A stretch of 64,000 bases of DNA from Mycoplasmopsis agassizii (GTDB lineage Bacteria > Bacillota_I > Bacilli_A > Mycoplasmatales > Metamycoplasmataceae), in contig NZ_NQMN01000001.1 in assembly GCF_002272945.1 (NCBI RefSeq), forward strand, positions 62,001 through 126,000, given 5' to 3'. Position numbers and translations under genes: made by a program. Each line of letters starts with the position of its first letter. The stretch's first letter is position 1. The notes under the pieces were generated by a model that worked only from the letters and a program-made list of their open reading frames with translations, did no database searches and was not told the DNA's origin. Of this stretch, positions 20,896 through 32,831 are shown in pieces.

Positions 20896-23392
20896 TATAA
20901 TTTACAAGTAGTTTTCTCCTTTCATGTGGATTAAATCCAAAAATAATTTCACCTTTTGCAGCTTTTAATAAAAATAGTTTTTCATCTTCTGATAAACCTC
21001 CACTATATTTATAAAAGTCATCAATAATTTCTATATCCATGCTTTTTAAATTAAAAAAGAAACTAAATTGTGTATTAGAAATTATTGCTTTTGATTTTCT
21101 TGCAGCTTCATTTGATAAAATAAAATCTGAAGGATTTTGTGTTGCTAACATTAATGAACCCTTATATTTTCTAATTGTCTTTGACATCTTAAATAGAAAG
21201 TCAAGAACAATTAAATTGGATTCATCAACTAATAAATGTGCTTCATCAATAAAAACAATTAAATTATTATTTTTATCTCTTTGACTATTTATTTCACTTT
21301 GCACATAATTTAAAATAGTAAAAAAACTATTTAATAAAATGTTTTTGTCATTTGCTTCATAAATATTTTTTACATTTATAGTTGTTAGATTTTTGTCAAA
21401 TGTAACAGATGATTTTTGATTATAAAGTTTTTGATACTTACCATGATTTTGAAAATCATTTTTAAGCATTTTACTGATTAATAATTTGTCATCTTCTTCA
21501 TCAATATATGTGATTAAATTATCGATTAAAGGAAACTCTCTTTCACTAATAATTTTATCTTCATAATCTAAATAAATTTTCTTTAAAATCTTTAATAAAA
21601 AGAATAATTCATAGTCATCAATTGAAGGATACAAAGTTATAAATCATTTTTTTAATCAGTCAATATGAATAGCAAAATCTTTTTGATAATCATCAGAAAA
21701 ATTTCTTAATTCTAAAGGATTAAATGAAATATTTTCATCTGCATATAAGTTCAATCTTGAACCGTTATGTGCCTTTGTAAATTCCTTATATTCATTTTCT
21801 GGGTCAATTATTATTACTTTATTATTTATGGATAAGTTATAAGAAATCACTTTTTTAGCAAATGTACTTTTGCCACTTCCACTAGTTCCAAAAATAATTG
21901 AGTTACTATTTTTTCTTCCATTTGATAAATTAAATTTATCAAATACAACATTTTCACCAATCATACTTTTACCTAAATATAAAAGATTTCCATCATTAAA
22001 ATTACTTGTATAAAATGGTCATGATTCTGCTGTTGTAGAACTAGGTAAATATAAATTATTTGTTTTTATATTTAAAACAGAATGAAAGAAAACTGATGAA
22101 AATAATTCTTTTTGGAGAAAGTCTCCATCTCAAACATCAATACCTAAAGTGTGCAGTTTTGTCCGTATTTCTCGGCTTTTTTGTTTCAGATCATTCTGAT
22201 TAAAATTCTTATTAATCAGGAAAATTGAAGATGAATATAAATTTTCATTTGAACTAATTATGCGTTTTGATAACTTTTCCAAAACTTCGATTTTATATTT
22301 TTCATAATCAATTTCTGTTTGCACTTTAGAGTTTGTTAAATTTACTTTTGTGTTATTCAACGACCTATTAATTAGCGTTGCTGAATCTTCTTCCCCTAAT
22401 CTATTTAAATGTCAAACGACATCACAATCTAAAGAAAAAATCTTTTTTGCTCAGCCGTGATTTAATTCAAAAGGAAGAGATTCAATTTTTTGAATCTTCA
22501 TAAATTGGTTCTTTAAATTTATTTGCGAACTTGAATATTTGACTTTTAATTTAGAAACAATTTTATTGAAATTTGATAGTATATTTTTTTCATCACTATC
22601 ATCATTTTTTAAACCTTCATTAATATTTAAATTTACTTTTAATAATAAGTTTAAAGTTTCTGAAACATTTAATAAACGACTTTTAAAATTTAAAATATTA
22701 AAATTACTTTCTAATTTTTTAATGTCAAAATTTAGTTCAGCTAATTCAGGATTTGAGATAACAATATAATATTTATTAATCTTATTTTTACCTTTTAATA
22801 ATTCCTGAAAATCTTGTTTATAAGAACTTAATAATTGCTTATTTTGAGGAGCAATTATTTTTTTAAAAAATAAATTATTTTCTTCTAAAATTTCATTTTC
22901 TCTTAGTTTAATAATTGTTACTGTTTTAAAATTTTCTTCAATAACTTTTTTAAAACTAATTAATTTTTTATCCCTTTCACTTTCAGAATAACCTTCCAAT
23001 TCAAATCCGTTTACTTCAAAAATTTTTATATAATTTTTTGAAAATTTGAATTGTTTAAAATAGACAGTATCCTTTTCAATAGAATATTTTTTATCTAATT
23101 CAAGGTTATCTTTTTCTTTGTCGTATTTTTTAATTGCAGTTTGAAAGTTAAACATTCTTCAAAGTAAAACATAAAGTTTACATTTATGTTTTTTACTTCT
23201 GATTATTAACGATCAAAGTGGTAAAGCTAAAACTAGAGTTAATGCAATTTTAACAATGTTATTTAAATCAGGTATATATCAGAATATAAAGAAAGATAAT
23301 AACAAAGTTAGAATCATATAAAGCAGATCAAAAAGATGAATATTTTTATGTATCTTTAGATCTATTTTTTTGGATACTTTAGGTACGAGCAT
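20867..23392 (-). CDS. VirB3-VirB4-like fusion, conjugation-type ATPase (TraE/TrsE family)
   Basis: Membrane-tethered ATPase that powers type IV secretion or conjugation. The N-terminus (about residues 20-75) has two hydrophobic segments, FDLLYMILTLLLSFFIFW and IVKIALTLVLALPLW, in the arrangement of VirB3/PrgI. A VirB4-like body follows: Walker [16 protein letters not shown] (about residue 500), IIIDPENEYKE, Walker B NLIVFIDEAHLLVDE (about residue 708), and MLATQNPSDFI, the sensor-like strand typical of VirB4/TraE. The total of 841 residues fits VirB4 plus a VirB3 module. ATG 23392 follows AAAGGA and shares one base with the preceding stop (TAATG). TGA codons are Trp throughout; the first ATG after the membrane helices (23155) would lose them. 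The closest known mycoplasma proteins are the TraE ATPases of ICEs. Confidence 0.88.
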
Positions 23393-24420
23393 TATCTAAT
23401 TTCCTTTGCATAATAATTTTTATAGTGTTCGATGTATTTAGTTTTTAAGTTTCACGAACTAGTTTTAAACATGTTTCTGTATTTGAATTTTTTAACGAGC
23501 GATTCAGAAAATTTAGTAATTGACATCAGATAAGCAACAAGTAATAAACCTTTAATAGTAATTCGCTGTGATAACATGGAAGTTCATTTATCAACTTCAG
23601 CAAATAGAATTGAATTAATTAAAGATGTAAATTTTAAAAGAACTAAAATCAAAAATAATTTGATCGAGTACGAAATAATTCTTTCTTTAAAGTAATTAAT
23701 TTTGGAAGGTTCATTATTAGTCACTCAGACAATCATCATCGGGCTAGTCATTGCAAAGTAAGATATTTTAAGTTGTAGTCTCATTATGTAAACTACTAAC
23801 TTAATCAAGAAAAAGCTTACTACATACGATAATACTCCAACCATAACAATAGACAAGTTACTTCACTTGGTTGCTTTTCAGAGATCAAAATCAGGGACCC
23901 TGAATTCACCATCATTTGATCCTTTTAGTCATTCATGCATTGGTGTTTGTGGTGGTTTAAGTGATTCATAGAACATGTGAGAAAATAGTTTATTTCCTCC
24001 TGTAAAAACATCCCCATTAATCGTGTCCAAAAGACTAGAGAATAAATAAAATGCGAAAAACAAGATAAAAGGGATTGCGATAATTAGTAAATAGAAAACA
24101 AAAGTGTTTTTTAGAGCAAATTTCATTCTAATGAAATTGCTCTGACTTTGATTTACCATTGTTCTTAAATAAATACCAACGAAAATGACTGCAAACATTA
24201 AAATTGAAATAAAAAAGAAAAACAGAAAAAATGTTGATGGGTGGACATTGCTTGCAGTTGAATTAGAACTGAAAACAATATTTTTTGTAAAGATACTGCT
24301 GACAAACGATAACAGTTTTTCAATGCCATACAAAACTGCTAAAGGCACAGTGATAAAAAGATGTCAAAAGACTAAAAATAAAATATATTGTAAAGTCTCG
24401 CCTAGGTTTCAAATACTCAT
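23392..24420 (-). CDS. Polytopic membrane protein, VirB6/TrbL-like by position
   Basis: The 342-residue protein has five to six long hydrophobic segments (for example FLFFFFISILMFAVIFVGIYL and NLSIVMVGVLSYVVSFFLIKLVVYIM) and a basic C-terminal tail. It has no recognisable catalytic motif. Its place between a VirB2-like and a VirB3-VirB4-like gene, and its size and topology, fit the VirB6/TrbL channel component of T4SS. It starts at ATG 24420 behind GAGG; the ATG-like start at 24348 (GTG) would cut the first helix. The stop TAA overlaps the next ATG by one base. Sequence similarity to VirB6 was not tested. Confidence 0.65.
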
Positions 24421-24423
24421 TGT

Positions 24424-24765
24424 TTACCTCAGTTTCGGAATATATAATGTTTGAATAAAGCTACTTGTAGATGGTGTAGTTGTTAATTTAGCTTCCATTA
24501 AGTTAATTGCAATTGAACTAACTCCTCAGATGATTAAAACAGCGACAAAGCTAATTCCAACTCATTTAATGCTATTCATGTATCTTGCACGTCTTTCAAC
24601 GTTATTAGCATTGGCTGCTAATTTAACAAAGTAAAATATTACCAAGACAATCAAAGCAATTGCTATAGCACCACTAAAAGCACCTAAAACAGCGTTAACA
24701 GTTGTTTTAATATGATCGCCAAATAACTTAAGGTCACCTCTGGCTAATGCTTGTGTTACAATCAT
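24424..24765 (-). CDS. Two-helix small membrane protein, VirB2/TrbC pilin-like
   Basis: The 113-residue protein has two hydrophobic helices (AVLGAFSGAIAIALIVLVIFYFV and WVGISFVAVLIIWGVSSIAI) separated by a short basic loop (NNVERRARYMNS), the layout of VirB2/TrbC pilins and of their Gram-positive counterparts. AAAGGAGG lies five bases before ATG 24765. It is the first gene of the operon that continues with the VirB6-like gene after 3 bases. It reads through TGA (Trp) in the second helix. The pilin call is from topology and context only. Confidence 0.65.
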
Positions 24766-24822
24766 GCGTCCTCCTTTCACTCTAGCAATAAAATTTTTGA
24801 CCCCAAAAGGAAAAAATTTTTT

Positions 24823-24850
24823 AAAAAAATACTACCCCTAAAGGGGTAGT
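24823..24850 (-). terminator. Terminator of ffh
   Basis: On the minus strand ACTACCCC pairs with GGGGTAGT around a 4-base loop (24839-24842), followed by A and seven T (24829-24823). It is GC-rich for this genome and separates ffh from the T4SS-like operon. No clear promoter is seen in the 57 bases between it and the VirB2-like gene. Confidence 0.9.
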
Positions 24851-24862
24851 AAAAAGTTGTTT

Positions 24863-26200
24863 TTAAAAATTTATTAAGTTTTTTCCGTTTCGTGCCTTAT
24901 CAGCCATCAATTTCATCTGTTTTGACATGCGATCGAACTCGATAATTAAGCGATTATATTCTTGTGCACTTTTACCTGAACCTTGCATGATTCTTTGCTT
25001 ACGAGAAGCATTTTTTAAAAGCCTAGGTTTTTTACGCTCTTCTAATGTCATTGAAGAAATTAAGATTTCAAATAGTTTAATTTTTTCTTCAGCTTCACTA
25101 ATTTGCTCTTCGCTGATTTTGCCTGCTAAACCTGGAATCATTTTGATTAACTTACTCATTTTTCCTAGTTTTTTAACTTGGTTAAGGTTTTGCATCAAAT
25201 CATCTAATGTAAAGTTACCACTAAACATTTTATTAACCATTTTTTTGGCTTCTTTTTCATCGATAACTTCTTCAGCTTTTTCAATCAAGGTTAAAACATC
25301 ACCCATACCTAAAATACGATCAGCCATTCTATCAGGATGGAAAACATCAAGATTTGATGTTTTTTCACCAGTACCAATATATTTAATAGGAATGTTTAGC
25401 ATTTCTTTAATACTTAAAGCTGCTCCACCACGTGCATCTGAATCTAACTTAGTAATAATTACACCTGTTAATTTTAAACGCTCATGAAAAGTGCTAATAA
25501 CATTTAAGATTTCTTGCCCACTAAGTGAATCAAGCACATATAAAATTTCATCAGGTTTAAAAATTTTCTTCAAATTTTCTAACTCGACCATTAATTCTTC
25601 ATTAATCGATAAACGACCTGCTGTATCTAAAATTAATAGGTCGTTTTTATTTTCATAAGCAACATCAAGTGCTTCTTTAGTAATTTCTTCAGGTTTAAAA
25701 TCGACTCCTTTATCAAAAGTATCGATTTGAATCTGTTTTCCTAAGATTTTAAGTTGCTCAACAGCAGCTGGTCGATAAATATCGGCTGCAATTAGTAAAG
25801 GTTTTTCAATTTCTTTTTTCTTACGCAAATGAAAAGCTAATTTTGCAGTAGAAGTAGTCTTTCCAGAACCTTGTAGACCTACCATCATGATTTTAAAAGG
25901 TCTGCTTTCGATTTTAATTTCGCTTGCTTTTGAACCTAAAACTCTAACTAATTCATCTTTCACGATTTTAATCATCATTTGTGAAGGGTTTAATTTTCCA
26001 ATAATTTCTTCTTGTAAAACTTTTTCCTTGACATTATTGACAAAGTTTCTGACAACTTTTAAATTAACATCGGCCTCTAATAAAGCAACTCGAATATCTC
26101 TAGTTACTTCAGCGATATCTGATTCATTAAGGGTTGTTTTTGAACCCATTTTTGACATACTTTTTTGTATTCTATTACCTAAAAAATTTAACATTGACAT
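24863..26200 (-). CDS. ffh: Signal recognition particle protein
   Basis: SRP GTPase that targets membrane and secreted proteins to the translocon. The NG domain shows GLQGSGKTTSTAKLA, DIYRPAAVEQL, DTAGRLSINEELM, TKLDSDARGG and GTGEKTSNLDVFHPDRMA. The methionine-rich M domain ends with GSGKSAQEYNRLIIEFDRM, the RNA-binding helix. The 445-residue length is normal. Two possible ATGs (26200, 26194) lie two codons apart. It stands alone with its own terminator. It has no in-frame TGA. Confidence 0.97.
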   Translation of the reverse strand: MSMLNFLGNRIQKSMSKMGSKTTLNESDIAEVTRDIRVALLEADVNLKVVRNFVNNVKEKVLQEEIIGKLNPSQMMIKIVKDELVRVLGSKASEIKIESRPFKIMMVGLQGSGKTTSTAKLAFHLRKKKEIEKPLLIAADIYRPAAVEQLKILGKQIQIDTFDKGVDFKPEEITKEALDVAYENKNDLLILDTAGRLSINEELMVELENLKKIFKPDEILYVLDSLSGQEILNVISTFHERLKLTGVIITKLDSDARGGAALSIKEMLNIPIKYIGTGEKTSNLDVFHPDRMADRILGMGDVLTLIEKAEEVIDEKEAKKMVNKMFSGNFTLDDLMQNLNQVKKLGKMSKLIKMIPGLAGKISEEQISEAEEKIKLFEILISSMTLEERKKPRLLKNASRKQRIMQGSGKSAQEYNRLIIEFDRMSKQMKLMADKARNGKNLINF

Positions 26201-26399
26201 AATTTATTCATTATAAATTATTTTATTGAAATTTATCTGATTTTATTTTTAACTGATGGCTTGCAATATCGATTTTTGAAAATTGATGATTTATAAGGGA
26301 ACTTATTTGGCATAAAAAACGAGTTTAAAATATTTAGATTAAATTATTAAAATAATTGTTTTTAATATATCATTTGTTTGATAAAGTTTCAAGGTGCAA

Positions 26400-27596
26400 A
26401 TGAAAAAAAACAAATTGAAATTACTTTTTATGCTTACTCCAGTAGCACTATTTTCATTAACAATTTTAGCTGTTTCATGTATTCCTCAAAATGTAATTGA
26501 TGCTAAAGGTTCTTCCTCTGTTCTGCCATTCATGGCAGCTTTAAGACGTGCTTATCAAAATTATGATAAGGAAACAGAAATCAATATTCAAGCAGGTGGT
26601 TCTGGTTTAGGAATTGCATTAATTGCTGAAAATGGAACAACATTAGGTAATGCTTCAAAAAGCCCTACTTCAGCTGTTAGAGGCACATCTTTAGAAAGTC
26701 ACTGAAAAGAAAATAGAATTAAAACTATTACCTTAGGGAAAGATGGTATTGTTTTATTAATGAAACTACCTAGCAATTTAAATGCTGATGATTTTTCAAT
26801 TAATAAAGATAATATAAATAATTTATATACTGCTTTTGCGGGTAATGAAGATATTAAATTAAGTAACTTTTATAATAAAGATGATCAACAAAATTTAGAC
26901 TTATTAAACAATATTAATTTAATACCTTTTGCTAGAAGTGGTGGTGCAAATTCAAGTGGAACTGCTGAAGCATTTTTAAAAGATTCAAATATCAAACCAA
27001 AGGAATCGCTTTCTTCATCAATTAAAACTATTTTAACTAGTGGTGATTACGGATTAAAAACTAAGATCACTGCAGAAGCAAATGCTGAGGCATATAACCG
27101 TTTTAAAATTGAGGGAAATGCAGATGGAAGTGTTATTTATTTATCAGCAGGATATGTTTTAAATAATTTAGAACAAATAAAAAATGATGGATTTACTTTA
27201 ATAAATTACTTCCAAAATTCTAAATCAGAAATTAATAATAATACGGTTTCTGCTACGCTAGAAAATATTGAAAAAGGAACTTATAAATGAGTTCGTCCTT
27301 TTAATACAATGGTAAGTTTGAAACATGCATCAGAAGGAACTAAAAATTTTATTGATTATGTAGTTTTTAATGGTGTATTTAATTCTCAAAATAAAGAATT
27401 AGTTAATAATGTTTTTAATGAATTAGGAGTTGTTGAATTGTCTTTAGAAGAAAAAATTACGATGTTTAAAAATTCATCAAATATTAATTTGGAAGGTTTA
27501 ACAATTGAACAATTATATGATCAATACAGACAAATTTTTTGAGAGTCTGCAGATTATGAAATTGATGCTGAAAACGGCAGTTTTGGGGCGTTTTAG
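26400..27596 (+). CDS. pstS: Phosphate-binding lipoprotein PstS
   Basis: Surface lipoprotein that captures phosphate for the Pst ABC transporter. A lipobox signal peptide ends in LTILAVSC (Cys at about residue 27). The mature part starts with the PstS motifs GSSSVLPFMAAL and QAGGSGLGIALI, and later ARSGGANSSGTAEAF, the conserved phosphate-loop segment. The 398-residue length is typical of mycoplasma PstS. AAGGTG precedes ATG 26400. TGA codons near 26703, 27288 and 27540 are Trp. The stop touches the ATG of the permease gene (TAGATG), so all Pst genes form one operon. The 199-base gap to ffh must hold two divergent promoters; I saw no clear -35/-10 pair. Confidence 0.9.
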
Positions 27597-29573
27597 ATGC
27601 AAAATCACAGGACAAAAAACAGAATAATTAAAGATAAATCATTTTCAATTTTCTCGCAGATTTTGACTCTTTTAGTCATTCTTATTTTTATAGTTTTAGT
27701 ACTATTTATTTTTATAAGATCAATTGATGGATGAAGAGAATATGGTTCAACTATTTTTTCAGATTCATTTAATTTAAGTGCTACACCAAGTACTTCTCAA
27801 GCATCAATTTGATTACCTTTATCTATTACAATTTTAGTGACTTTTGGATCCTTATTAATAGCGACTCCATTAGGTATAAAATCAGCCATCTTTTTAAAAT
27901 TTAGATTAAATAAAAGATATGTAAAACCACTGCTAATTATAGTAAATTTATTATCGGCAATTCCTTCGGTTGTATTTGGTTTATTTGCTACTTCTTCACT
28001 TGGAGAATTTTTAACTTTATTATTAAATACATCTTTAACTTTTAGTGTTTTAAATGCAATTATAATGCTTTCATTTATGGTTTTACCAACCATCGTTTTA
28101 TTAGTTTATAACGCCTTAGATGCAGTTCCAAAAGAATTATATTTAAATCCTTTTGCATTAGGTTCGACTAAAAATCAAAGCATCTATAAAATTGTTTTAA
28201 AAGAATCTCGTAAGGCAATAATTGTTGCAGTCATCATTGCGATGGGGAGATCAATTGGTGAAACAATGGCATTAAATTTTATTTTAGTATCTCAAAATTT
28301 TAATGCTGTTTTTAGTTCTGGTCAAAATATTTTTGTTACAAGTTTAAAAACTTTAGGAGCTGTAATTTCATTTAACTATTTTGGTGAAAATGCAACTATG
28401 GCAACTCGAAGTTTATTAAATGCATTTGGAATTTTATTATTAGTATTTGTCATCATCTTGAATTTATTTGTATTTTTTATACAAAACAAAAACATGAAAA
28501 GTAAGTATCAATTTCTAAGAAAAATTGAAACTAAAGTGATTAAAATTTTAAGTTATATACCTGAACATTTAATTATGTTTTTTGAGTATGTATTTTTTAA
28601 AAACTCAGAAAAATTAACTTTAGAAAACGACACTAATCCTTCAAAATTTATTCACCAAAGATTTAATCGAAAAAAACTTTTTCTAATAAATAAGTGAACT
28701 AAAATAGCAACTGAATTTATTGCTTTTTCTTTTGTAATTTTGTTCATAGGATGAATTTTGATTTTCATATTAGTAAGAGGTGGACAAGCAATTTCATTGC
28801 CGACCCAAACGATTACATCATTTGATTTAGATAGCACAGGCAGGGCAATAGTCAACACAATCGTGATTGTTGTAATAGGAATTTTAATTGCTTTTCCATT
28901 CACTTTATTTGCGGCAATTTTTTTAGTTGAATATACCAAAAGTCCTAAATTTAGAAACATTGTCATGTTTTTTGTTGATGCCCTTGGTTCAACTCCATCA
29001 ATTTTATTTGCAATCTTTGGAGTTACCTTCTTTTTACAAACTTTAGGTCTAGCAGCAGGAGGACCTAATTCTAACTCACTACTTGCAGGAATTTTAACAA
29101 TTGTAATTGTTATCATTCCAACCTTTATCAGAACAATTGAGCAGTCACTTTCAAGTGTGCCCAATGATGTTAGAATTAACGCTTATGCTCTAGGTGTTTC
29201 AAAAGTAAGTACAATTTTTAAAATTGTCTTACCACTTGCCTTGCAAGGAATCATCACGGCAATAATTTTAGCAATTAGCCGTATTATGTCAGAAACAGCA
29301 CCTTTATTTTTAACTGCAGGATTAACTAGTTCAAATCGTTTTAACTTTTTACTGCCAGGTCAAAGTTTAACAACAAGAATTTTTGCTCAGTTATTTAATC
29401 CTGCATCTAATGCTCAAGATATTATGTATGAAGCATCATTTATGGCGATTTTATTAATTTTAGTCTTTGTCTTAATTTCTCAGTTAATAATTCCCCTATC
29501 ATTTCAACATAAAGATAAAATTAAGAAACTGTTTCAAAAAAGGAAGGTAAGCCATGCTCAAGCAACTATCTAA
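27597..29573 (+). CDS. pstA: Fused phosphate ABC permease PstC-PstA
   Basis: Membrane subunits of the phosphate transporter joined in one 658-residue chain. The first half contains an ABC permease loop IIAMGRSIGETMALNF (EAA-type) and the second half IILAISRIMSETAPLFLT, each within a set of about six helices. The linker between the halves (about 28500-28700) is basic and contains one TGA at 28695 read as Trp, so there is no stop between them. A PstC-PstA fusion of this length is known from other mycoplasmas (M. genitalium MG411). The gene begins directly after the pstS stop and overlaps pstB by 20 bases. Confidence 0.92.
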
Positions 29574-30387
29574 TATTATTAAAAGTAAAAAACCAGTTAA
29601 AGTAGTCGATGTAAAACAAGATTTTGATAAACAAAATCATGTTTTTGAAGTTCGTGATTTCAGTATTTATTATGGAAATAAAAAAGCAATTCACGATTTA
29701 AATGTCGATATCAAGAAAAATAAAGTAACTGCTTTTATTGGTCCTTCAGGTTCAGGAAAAAGTACTTTTATTCGTGCTTTTAACTTAATGAATGATTTTA
29801 CACCAGATGCTCGTTCTGAAGGGGACATTTATTTTGATGGTAAAAACATTCGTAGTAAATCACTAACAAACATTGAATTAAGGACAAAAGTGGGGATGGT
29901 TTTTCAAAAGCCGACAGTTTTTAACTTGTCAATTTATGAAAATGTTGCTTTTGCCCTAAAAATTCATGGTATTAGAGATAAAAAAGTACTTGATAAAATT
30001 GTGCAGACTTCACTAGAAAGTGCAGCCCTTTGAGATGAGGTTAAAACGACTTTGGATAAAAAAGCTAGTTCATTAAGTGGAGGACAACAACAACGTTTAT
30101 CAATTGCTAGGGCAATTGCTTTAAAACCAGAGGTTTTATTAATGGATGAGCCTACTTCTGCGCTTGATCCGATTGCGACTGCTAAAATTGAACAACTAAT
30201 TAATAAGTTAAAAAATGATTTTACAATCATTATCGTTACTCACTCAATGGCACAAGCACAACGCATTAGCGATGAAACTTTTTACTTTTATCAAGGCCAC
30301 TTAATTGAAAAAGGTAGCACTAAAGATATTTTTACAAACCCAAAACATAAAGAAACAAAAGATTATATCAACGGAAAGATAGGTTAA
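29554..30387 (+). CDS. pstB: Phosphate ABC transporter ATP-binding protein
   Basis: Cytoplasmic ATPase that energises phosphate import. It has Walker [17 protein letters not shown]-loop MVFQKP, signature [14 protein letters not shown], Walker [15 protein letters not shown] and the H-loop IIIVTHS. The RAFNLMND after Walker A is typical of PstB. The 277-residue length includes an N-terminal extension of about 30 residues. AAGGAAGG precedes ATG 29554, which lies inside the end of the permease gene. One TGA at 30031 is Trp. phoU follows after one base. Confidence 0.96.
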
Positions 30388-30388
30388 G

Positions 30389-31054
30389 ATGAATTACGAA
30401 AGTCTAGTAGATTCAGAAAAAAAACTACGCAAAATATTTCATGGTTATTATGAATTAGCAATAAATATTCATAAGGAGCTTTTACACGCCATTAATTATT
30501 TAGTGCAAGATAAGCAAAAAGAGTTCAATCTTTCTTATGCAAGAATTGTTGAACTGGAAAAGCGCTCAAACACTTTAGAAGCAGATATCTTGTCAGAAAC
30601 TGTTTGAATCATTCAAAAAGACCAGCCCCAAGCTAATCATTTAAGATATTTAATTACAACTATTACTTCTTCTTCTGATTTAGAAAGAATTTGCGATTAT
30701 GCAATCAACGTTATTAACTTAATTAAAAGATCTGAACCTGATAAACAGCATTTAAAAATGCTGTTTGAAATTGAAAGATTAGCCTTATCTTATTTTATTG
30801 AAATTTTGCAAATTCTTAAAGATAAGAGCGCTAAGCAAGCAAATGAATTTGCAATTTTAAAGCAAAAAGACTTTGAAAAGCAGTATTATTTAGTAATCAA
30901 GAAAACTTTACATTCAATCATTGATGACAAAAAATTTGATAATTTCTACAACATCATTATTGCTTTTAAAAATATTGAAAGAATCCTTGATCATGTCGTT
31001 AATATTACTGAAAAATTTGTTTATATAAAAAATTCTCATTTCTACGATAATTAA
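30389..31054 (+). CDS. phoU: Phosphate uptake regulator PhoU
   Basis: Cytoplasmic helical-bundle protein that restrains Pst activity. The 221-residue protein shows the two PhoU repeats with the metal-contact segments SSSDLERICDYAINV and AFKNIERILDHVVNI (E/D-R-x-x-D). It follows pstB by one base as the last gene of the operon. One TGA at 30605 is Trp. No PhoR/PhoB two-component genes are present in the window. An unclear promoter for the next cluster lies in the 87 bases after it. Confidence 0.92.
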
Positions 31055-31141
31055 CACGACATTAATGAATTTGATAAAATTAATATATAAATTATTTAAT
31101 TTACCCATTTTCGTTATTAATAGTTTATAAATAAGAGATAT

Positions 31142-32830
31142 ATGGCAAGATGAGACGACATTCGAGACGGCAAAAACTCGATTTTTCTGCAAAAAGTGGA
31201 CATTAAAGCAATTAATTCTGCAAATTTGTATAAATGGCAGAACATTTTTCGCTATCTAACTTATGGCTTTTTGGCAATTTTTATATTTGTCAGTTTTTTT
31301 GTCATCAGTAACGGTGTAAGTAACATCTTAGGAAACCTAAATATTGGTGGCGAAACTAGTGAAGGCGCAATGCAATCAATTTGAACAAACGTTGCAGCAA
31401 TTTTAAACACTAGTTTAGCTTTTTCTTTTTTAATGTATGCAACTTATACAGCAAATCGCAGAATTTTTTCAGAGCATCGCCGTTTTGAAAGTTATATTCT
31501 CTGGTTTTTAGTTTACATCTTTTTTGGTTCAGCAGTTTATGTTATTCCTTTAATCGTTCCTTGATTAAATGAATCAGGTCTTAGTCAAGTTCAAGCAACA
31601 ACTGTGCAGTTCAATAACAATACGCAAATTGAAGGTGATGTTGCCATCACAATTTTGAAGTTCTTATCAATTCATTGAGTTAAATATCCTTTATTGCTTT
31701 TATTTATAATCGAATTTGCTCACACAATTTATTCTTATAAGAAACTACTTGAAGTTGATCCTGGAAAAAGAAAATATTGAAAAAGTAAAATCGTTTCTAC
31801 TTTTTTAGCAATAGTTTATTTAGGTATTTTTGTTTTATCAACTATTGGTGACACTGCCACATTTGTCAGAAGAGTTGCTAACTTTGTGCTTTGATTTATT
31901 CCTGTTGGAACAATTACTCAAGCAGCAATTACTACTTCAATCATTAGAATTATCTTTTTATTAATTGTCTTAGTAATTTTATTAATTCCAGCAGTTTATA
32001 CCTTAATTCAAAAAGTAACTATTCACCAAACAACTAGTGCAAGTGCCAGTTTAGGATTTGCTTACACAATTTTATATTTCTTTGCATCCACAATTAACTT
32101 TGCAATTAAATTTGATCAAAGAGCAGGATTTGCTGAAAATATAAATACAAATAACTATATCTTTTTAGGGATCTCCTTATCTTGTTCAGTTTTATTTACA
32201 GTCTTCTTTTTTTCAAATCGTAGAACCAGATTTTCATCTTTATTTACTTTCATAACTATCTCATTTATAGTTTTTATGATTGCTAATATCAACTTAATTT
32301 TTAATAGTATTTATGGTTGAGCAACTGCTTTTAGTGGTATTAATATTTTCATGTCATCAGTAATTATTTTACCTTTATTACTATTTGCATTGTTTGCCAA
32401 AAGACAACTTGTAAGACAAGGTAGAGCAAATAGATGATTCTATTTTATGTTCAATTTTACCTTAGGTTTATTTACTTCTGTTTTAGCTATTCTACCGTTT
32501 TTTGCTTCAATTGATCAGGCAATTAGTACATCAGATATTTCGGCTTCAACAATTGTTGGAGTAATTGCAAATTTCATCTTTAATACATTAAATATTTGAG
32601 TCTTAATTTATATTTTATTAGCTGTTTTTGCATCAATATCTTTCTTAATAATTTTGATTAAATTATTCGTAAGTATTGGTTTAATGAAAAGCAAAGTTTA
32701 CGCAAATAATTTAAATTATATTGAAAAATTAAAACAAGATGTTTTAGCAAATGAAAACAAAAATAAGAAGAATAGAATTAAAACTAATGGCAAAGACAAA
32801 AACAAAGTTTTAGCTAAAGGACAGGTGTAA
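31142..32830 (+). CDS. F1-like ATPase cluster gene 1: polytopic membrane protein
   Basis: A 562-residue integral membrane protein with about twelve hydrophobic segments spread over the whole length, a short charged N-terminus (MARWDDIRDGKNS) and a Lys/Asn-rich cytoplasmic C-terminal tail. No transporter motif is recognised. It opens the seven-gene cluster with alpha- and beta-like ATPase subunits; in this mollicute cluster type a protein of this kind is thought to be the membrane part replacing F0 (termed X0). The ATG at 31142 has only a weak AAGAGA upstream. Many TGA codons are Trp. Gene 2 begins one base after the stop. Confidence 0.8.
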
Positions 32831-32831
32831 A

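Noticed and set aside
16719..24765. Integrative conjugative element
   Set aside because: TraE/VirB4-like ATPase is present, but no relaxase, TraG, integrase, DDE transposase, or flanking direct repeats; flanked closely by core genes.
31071..31098. TTGATA/TTATTT promoter for the F1-like cluster
   Set aside because: The boxes are poor in an AT-rich gap of 87 bases; several equally good alternatives exist.
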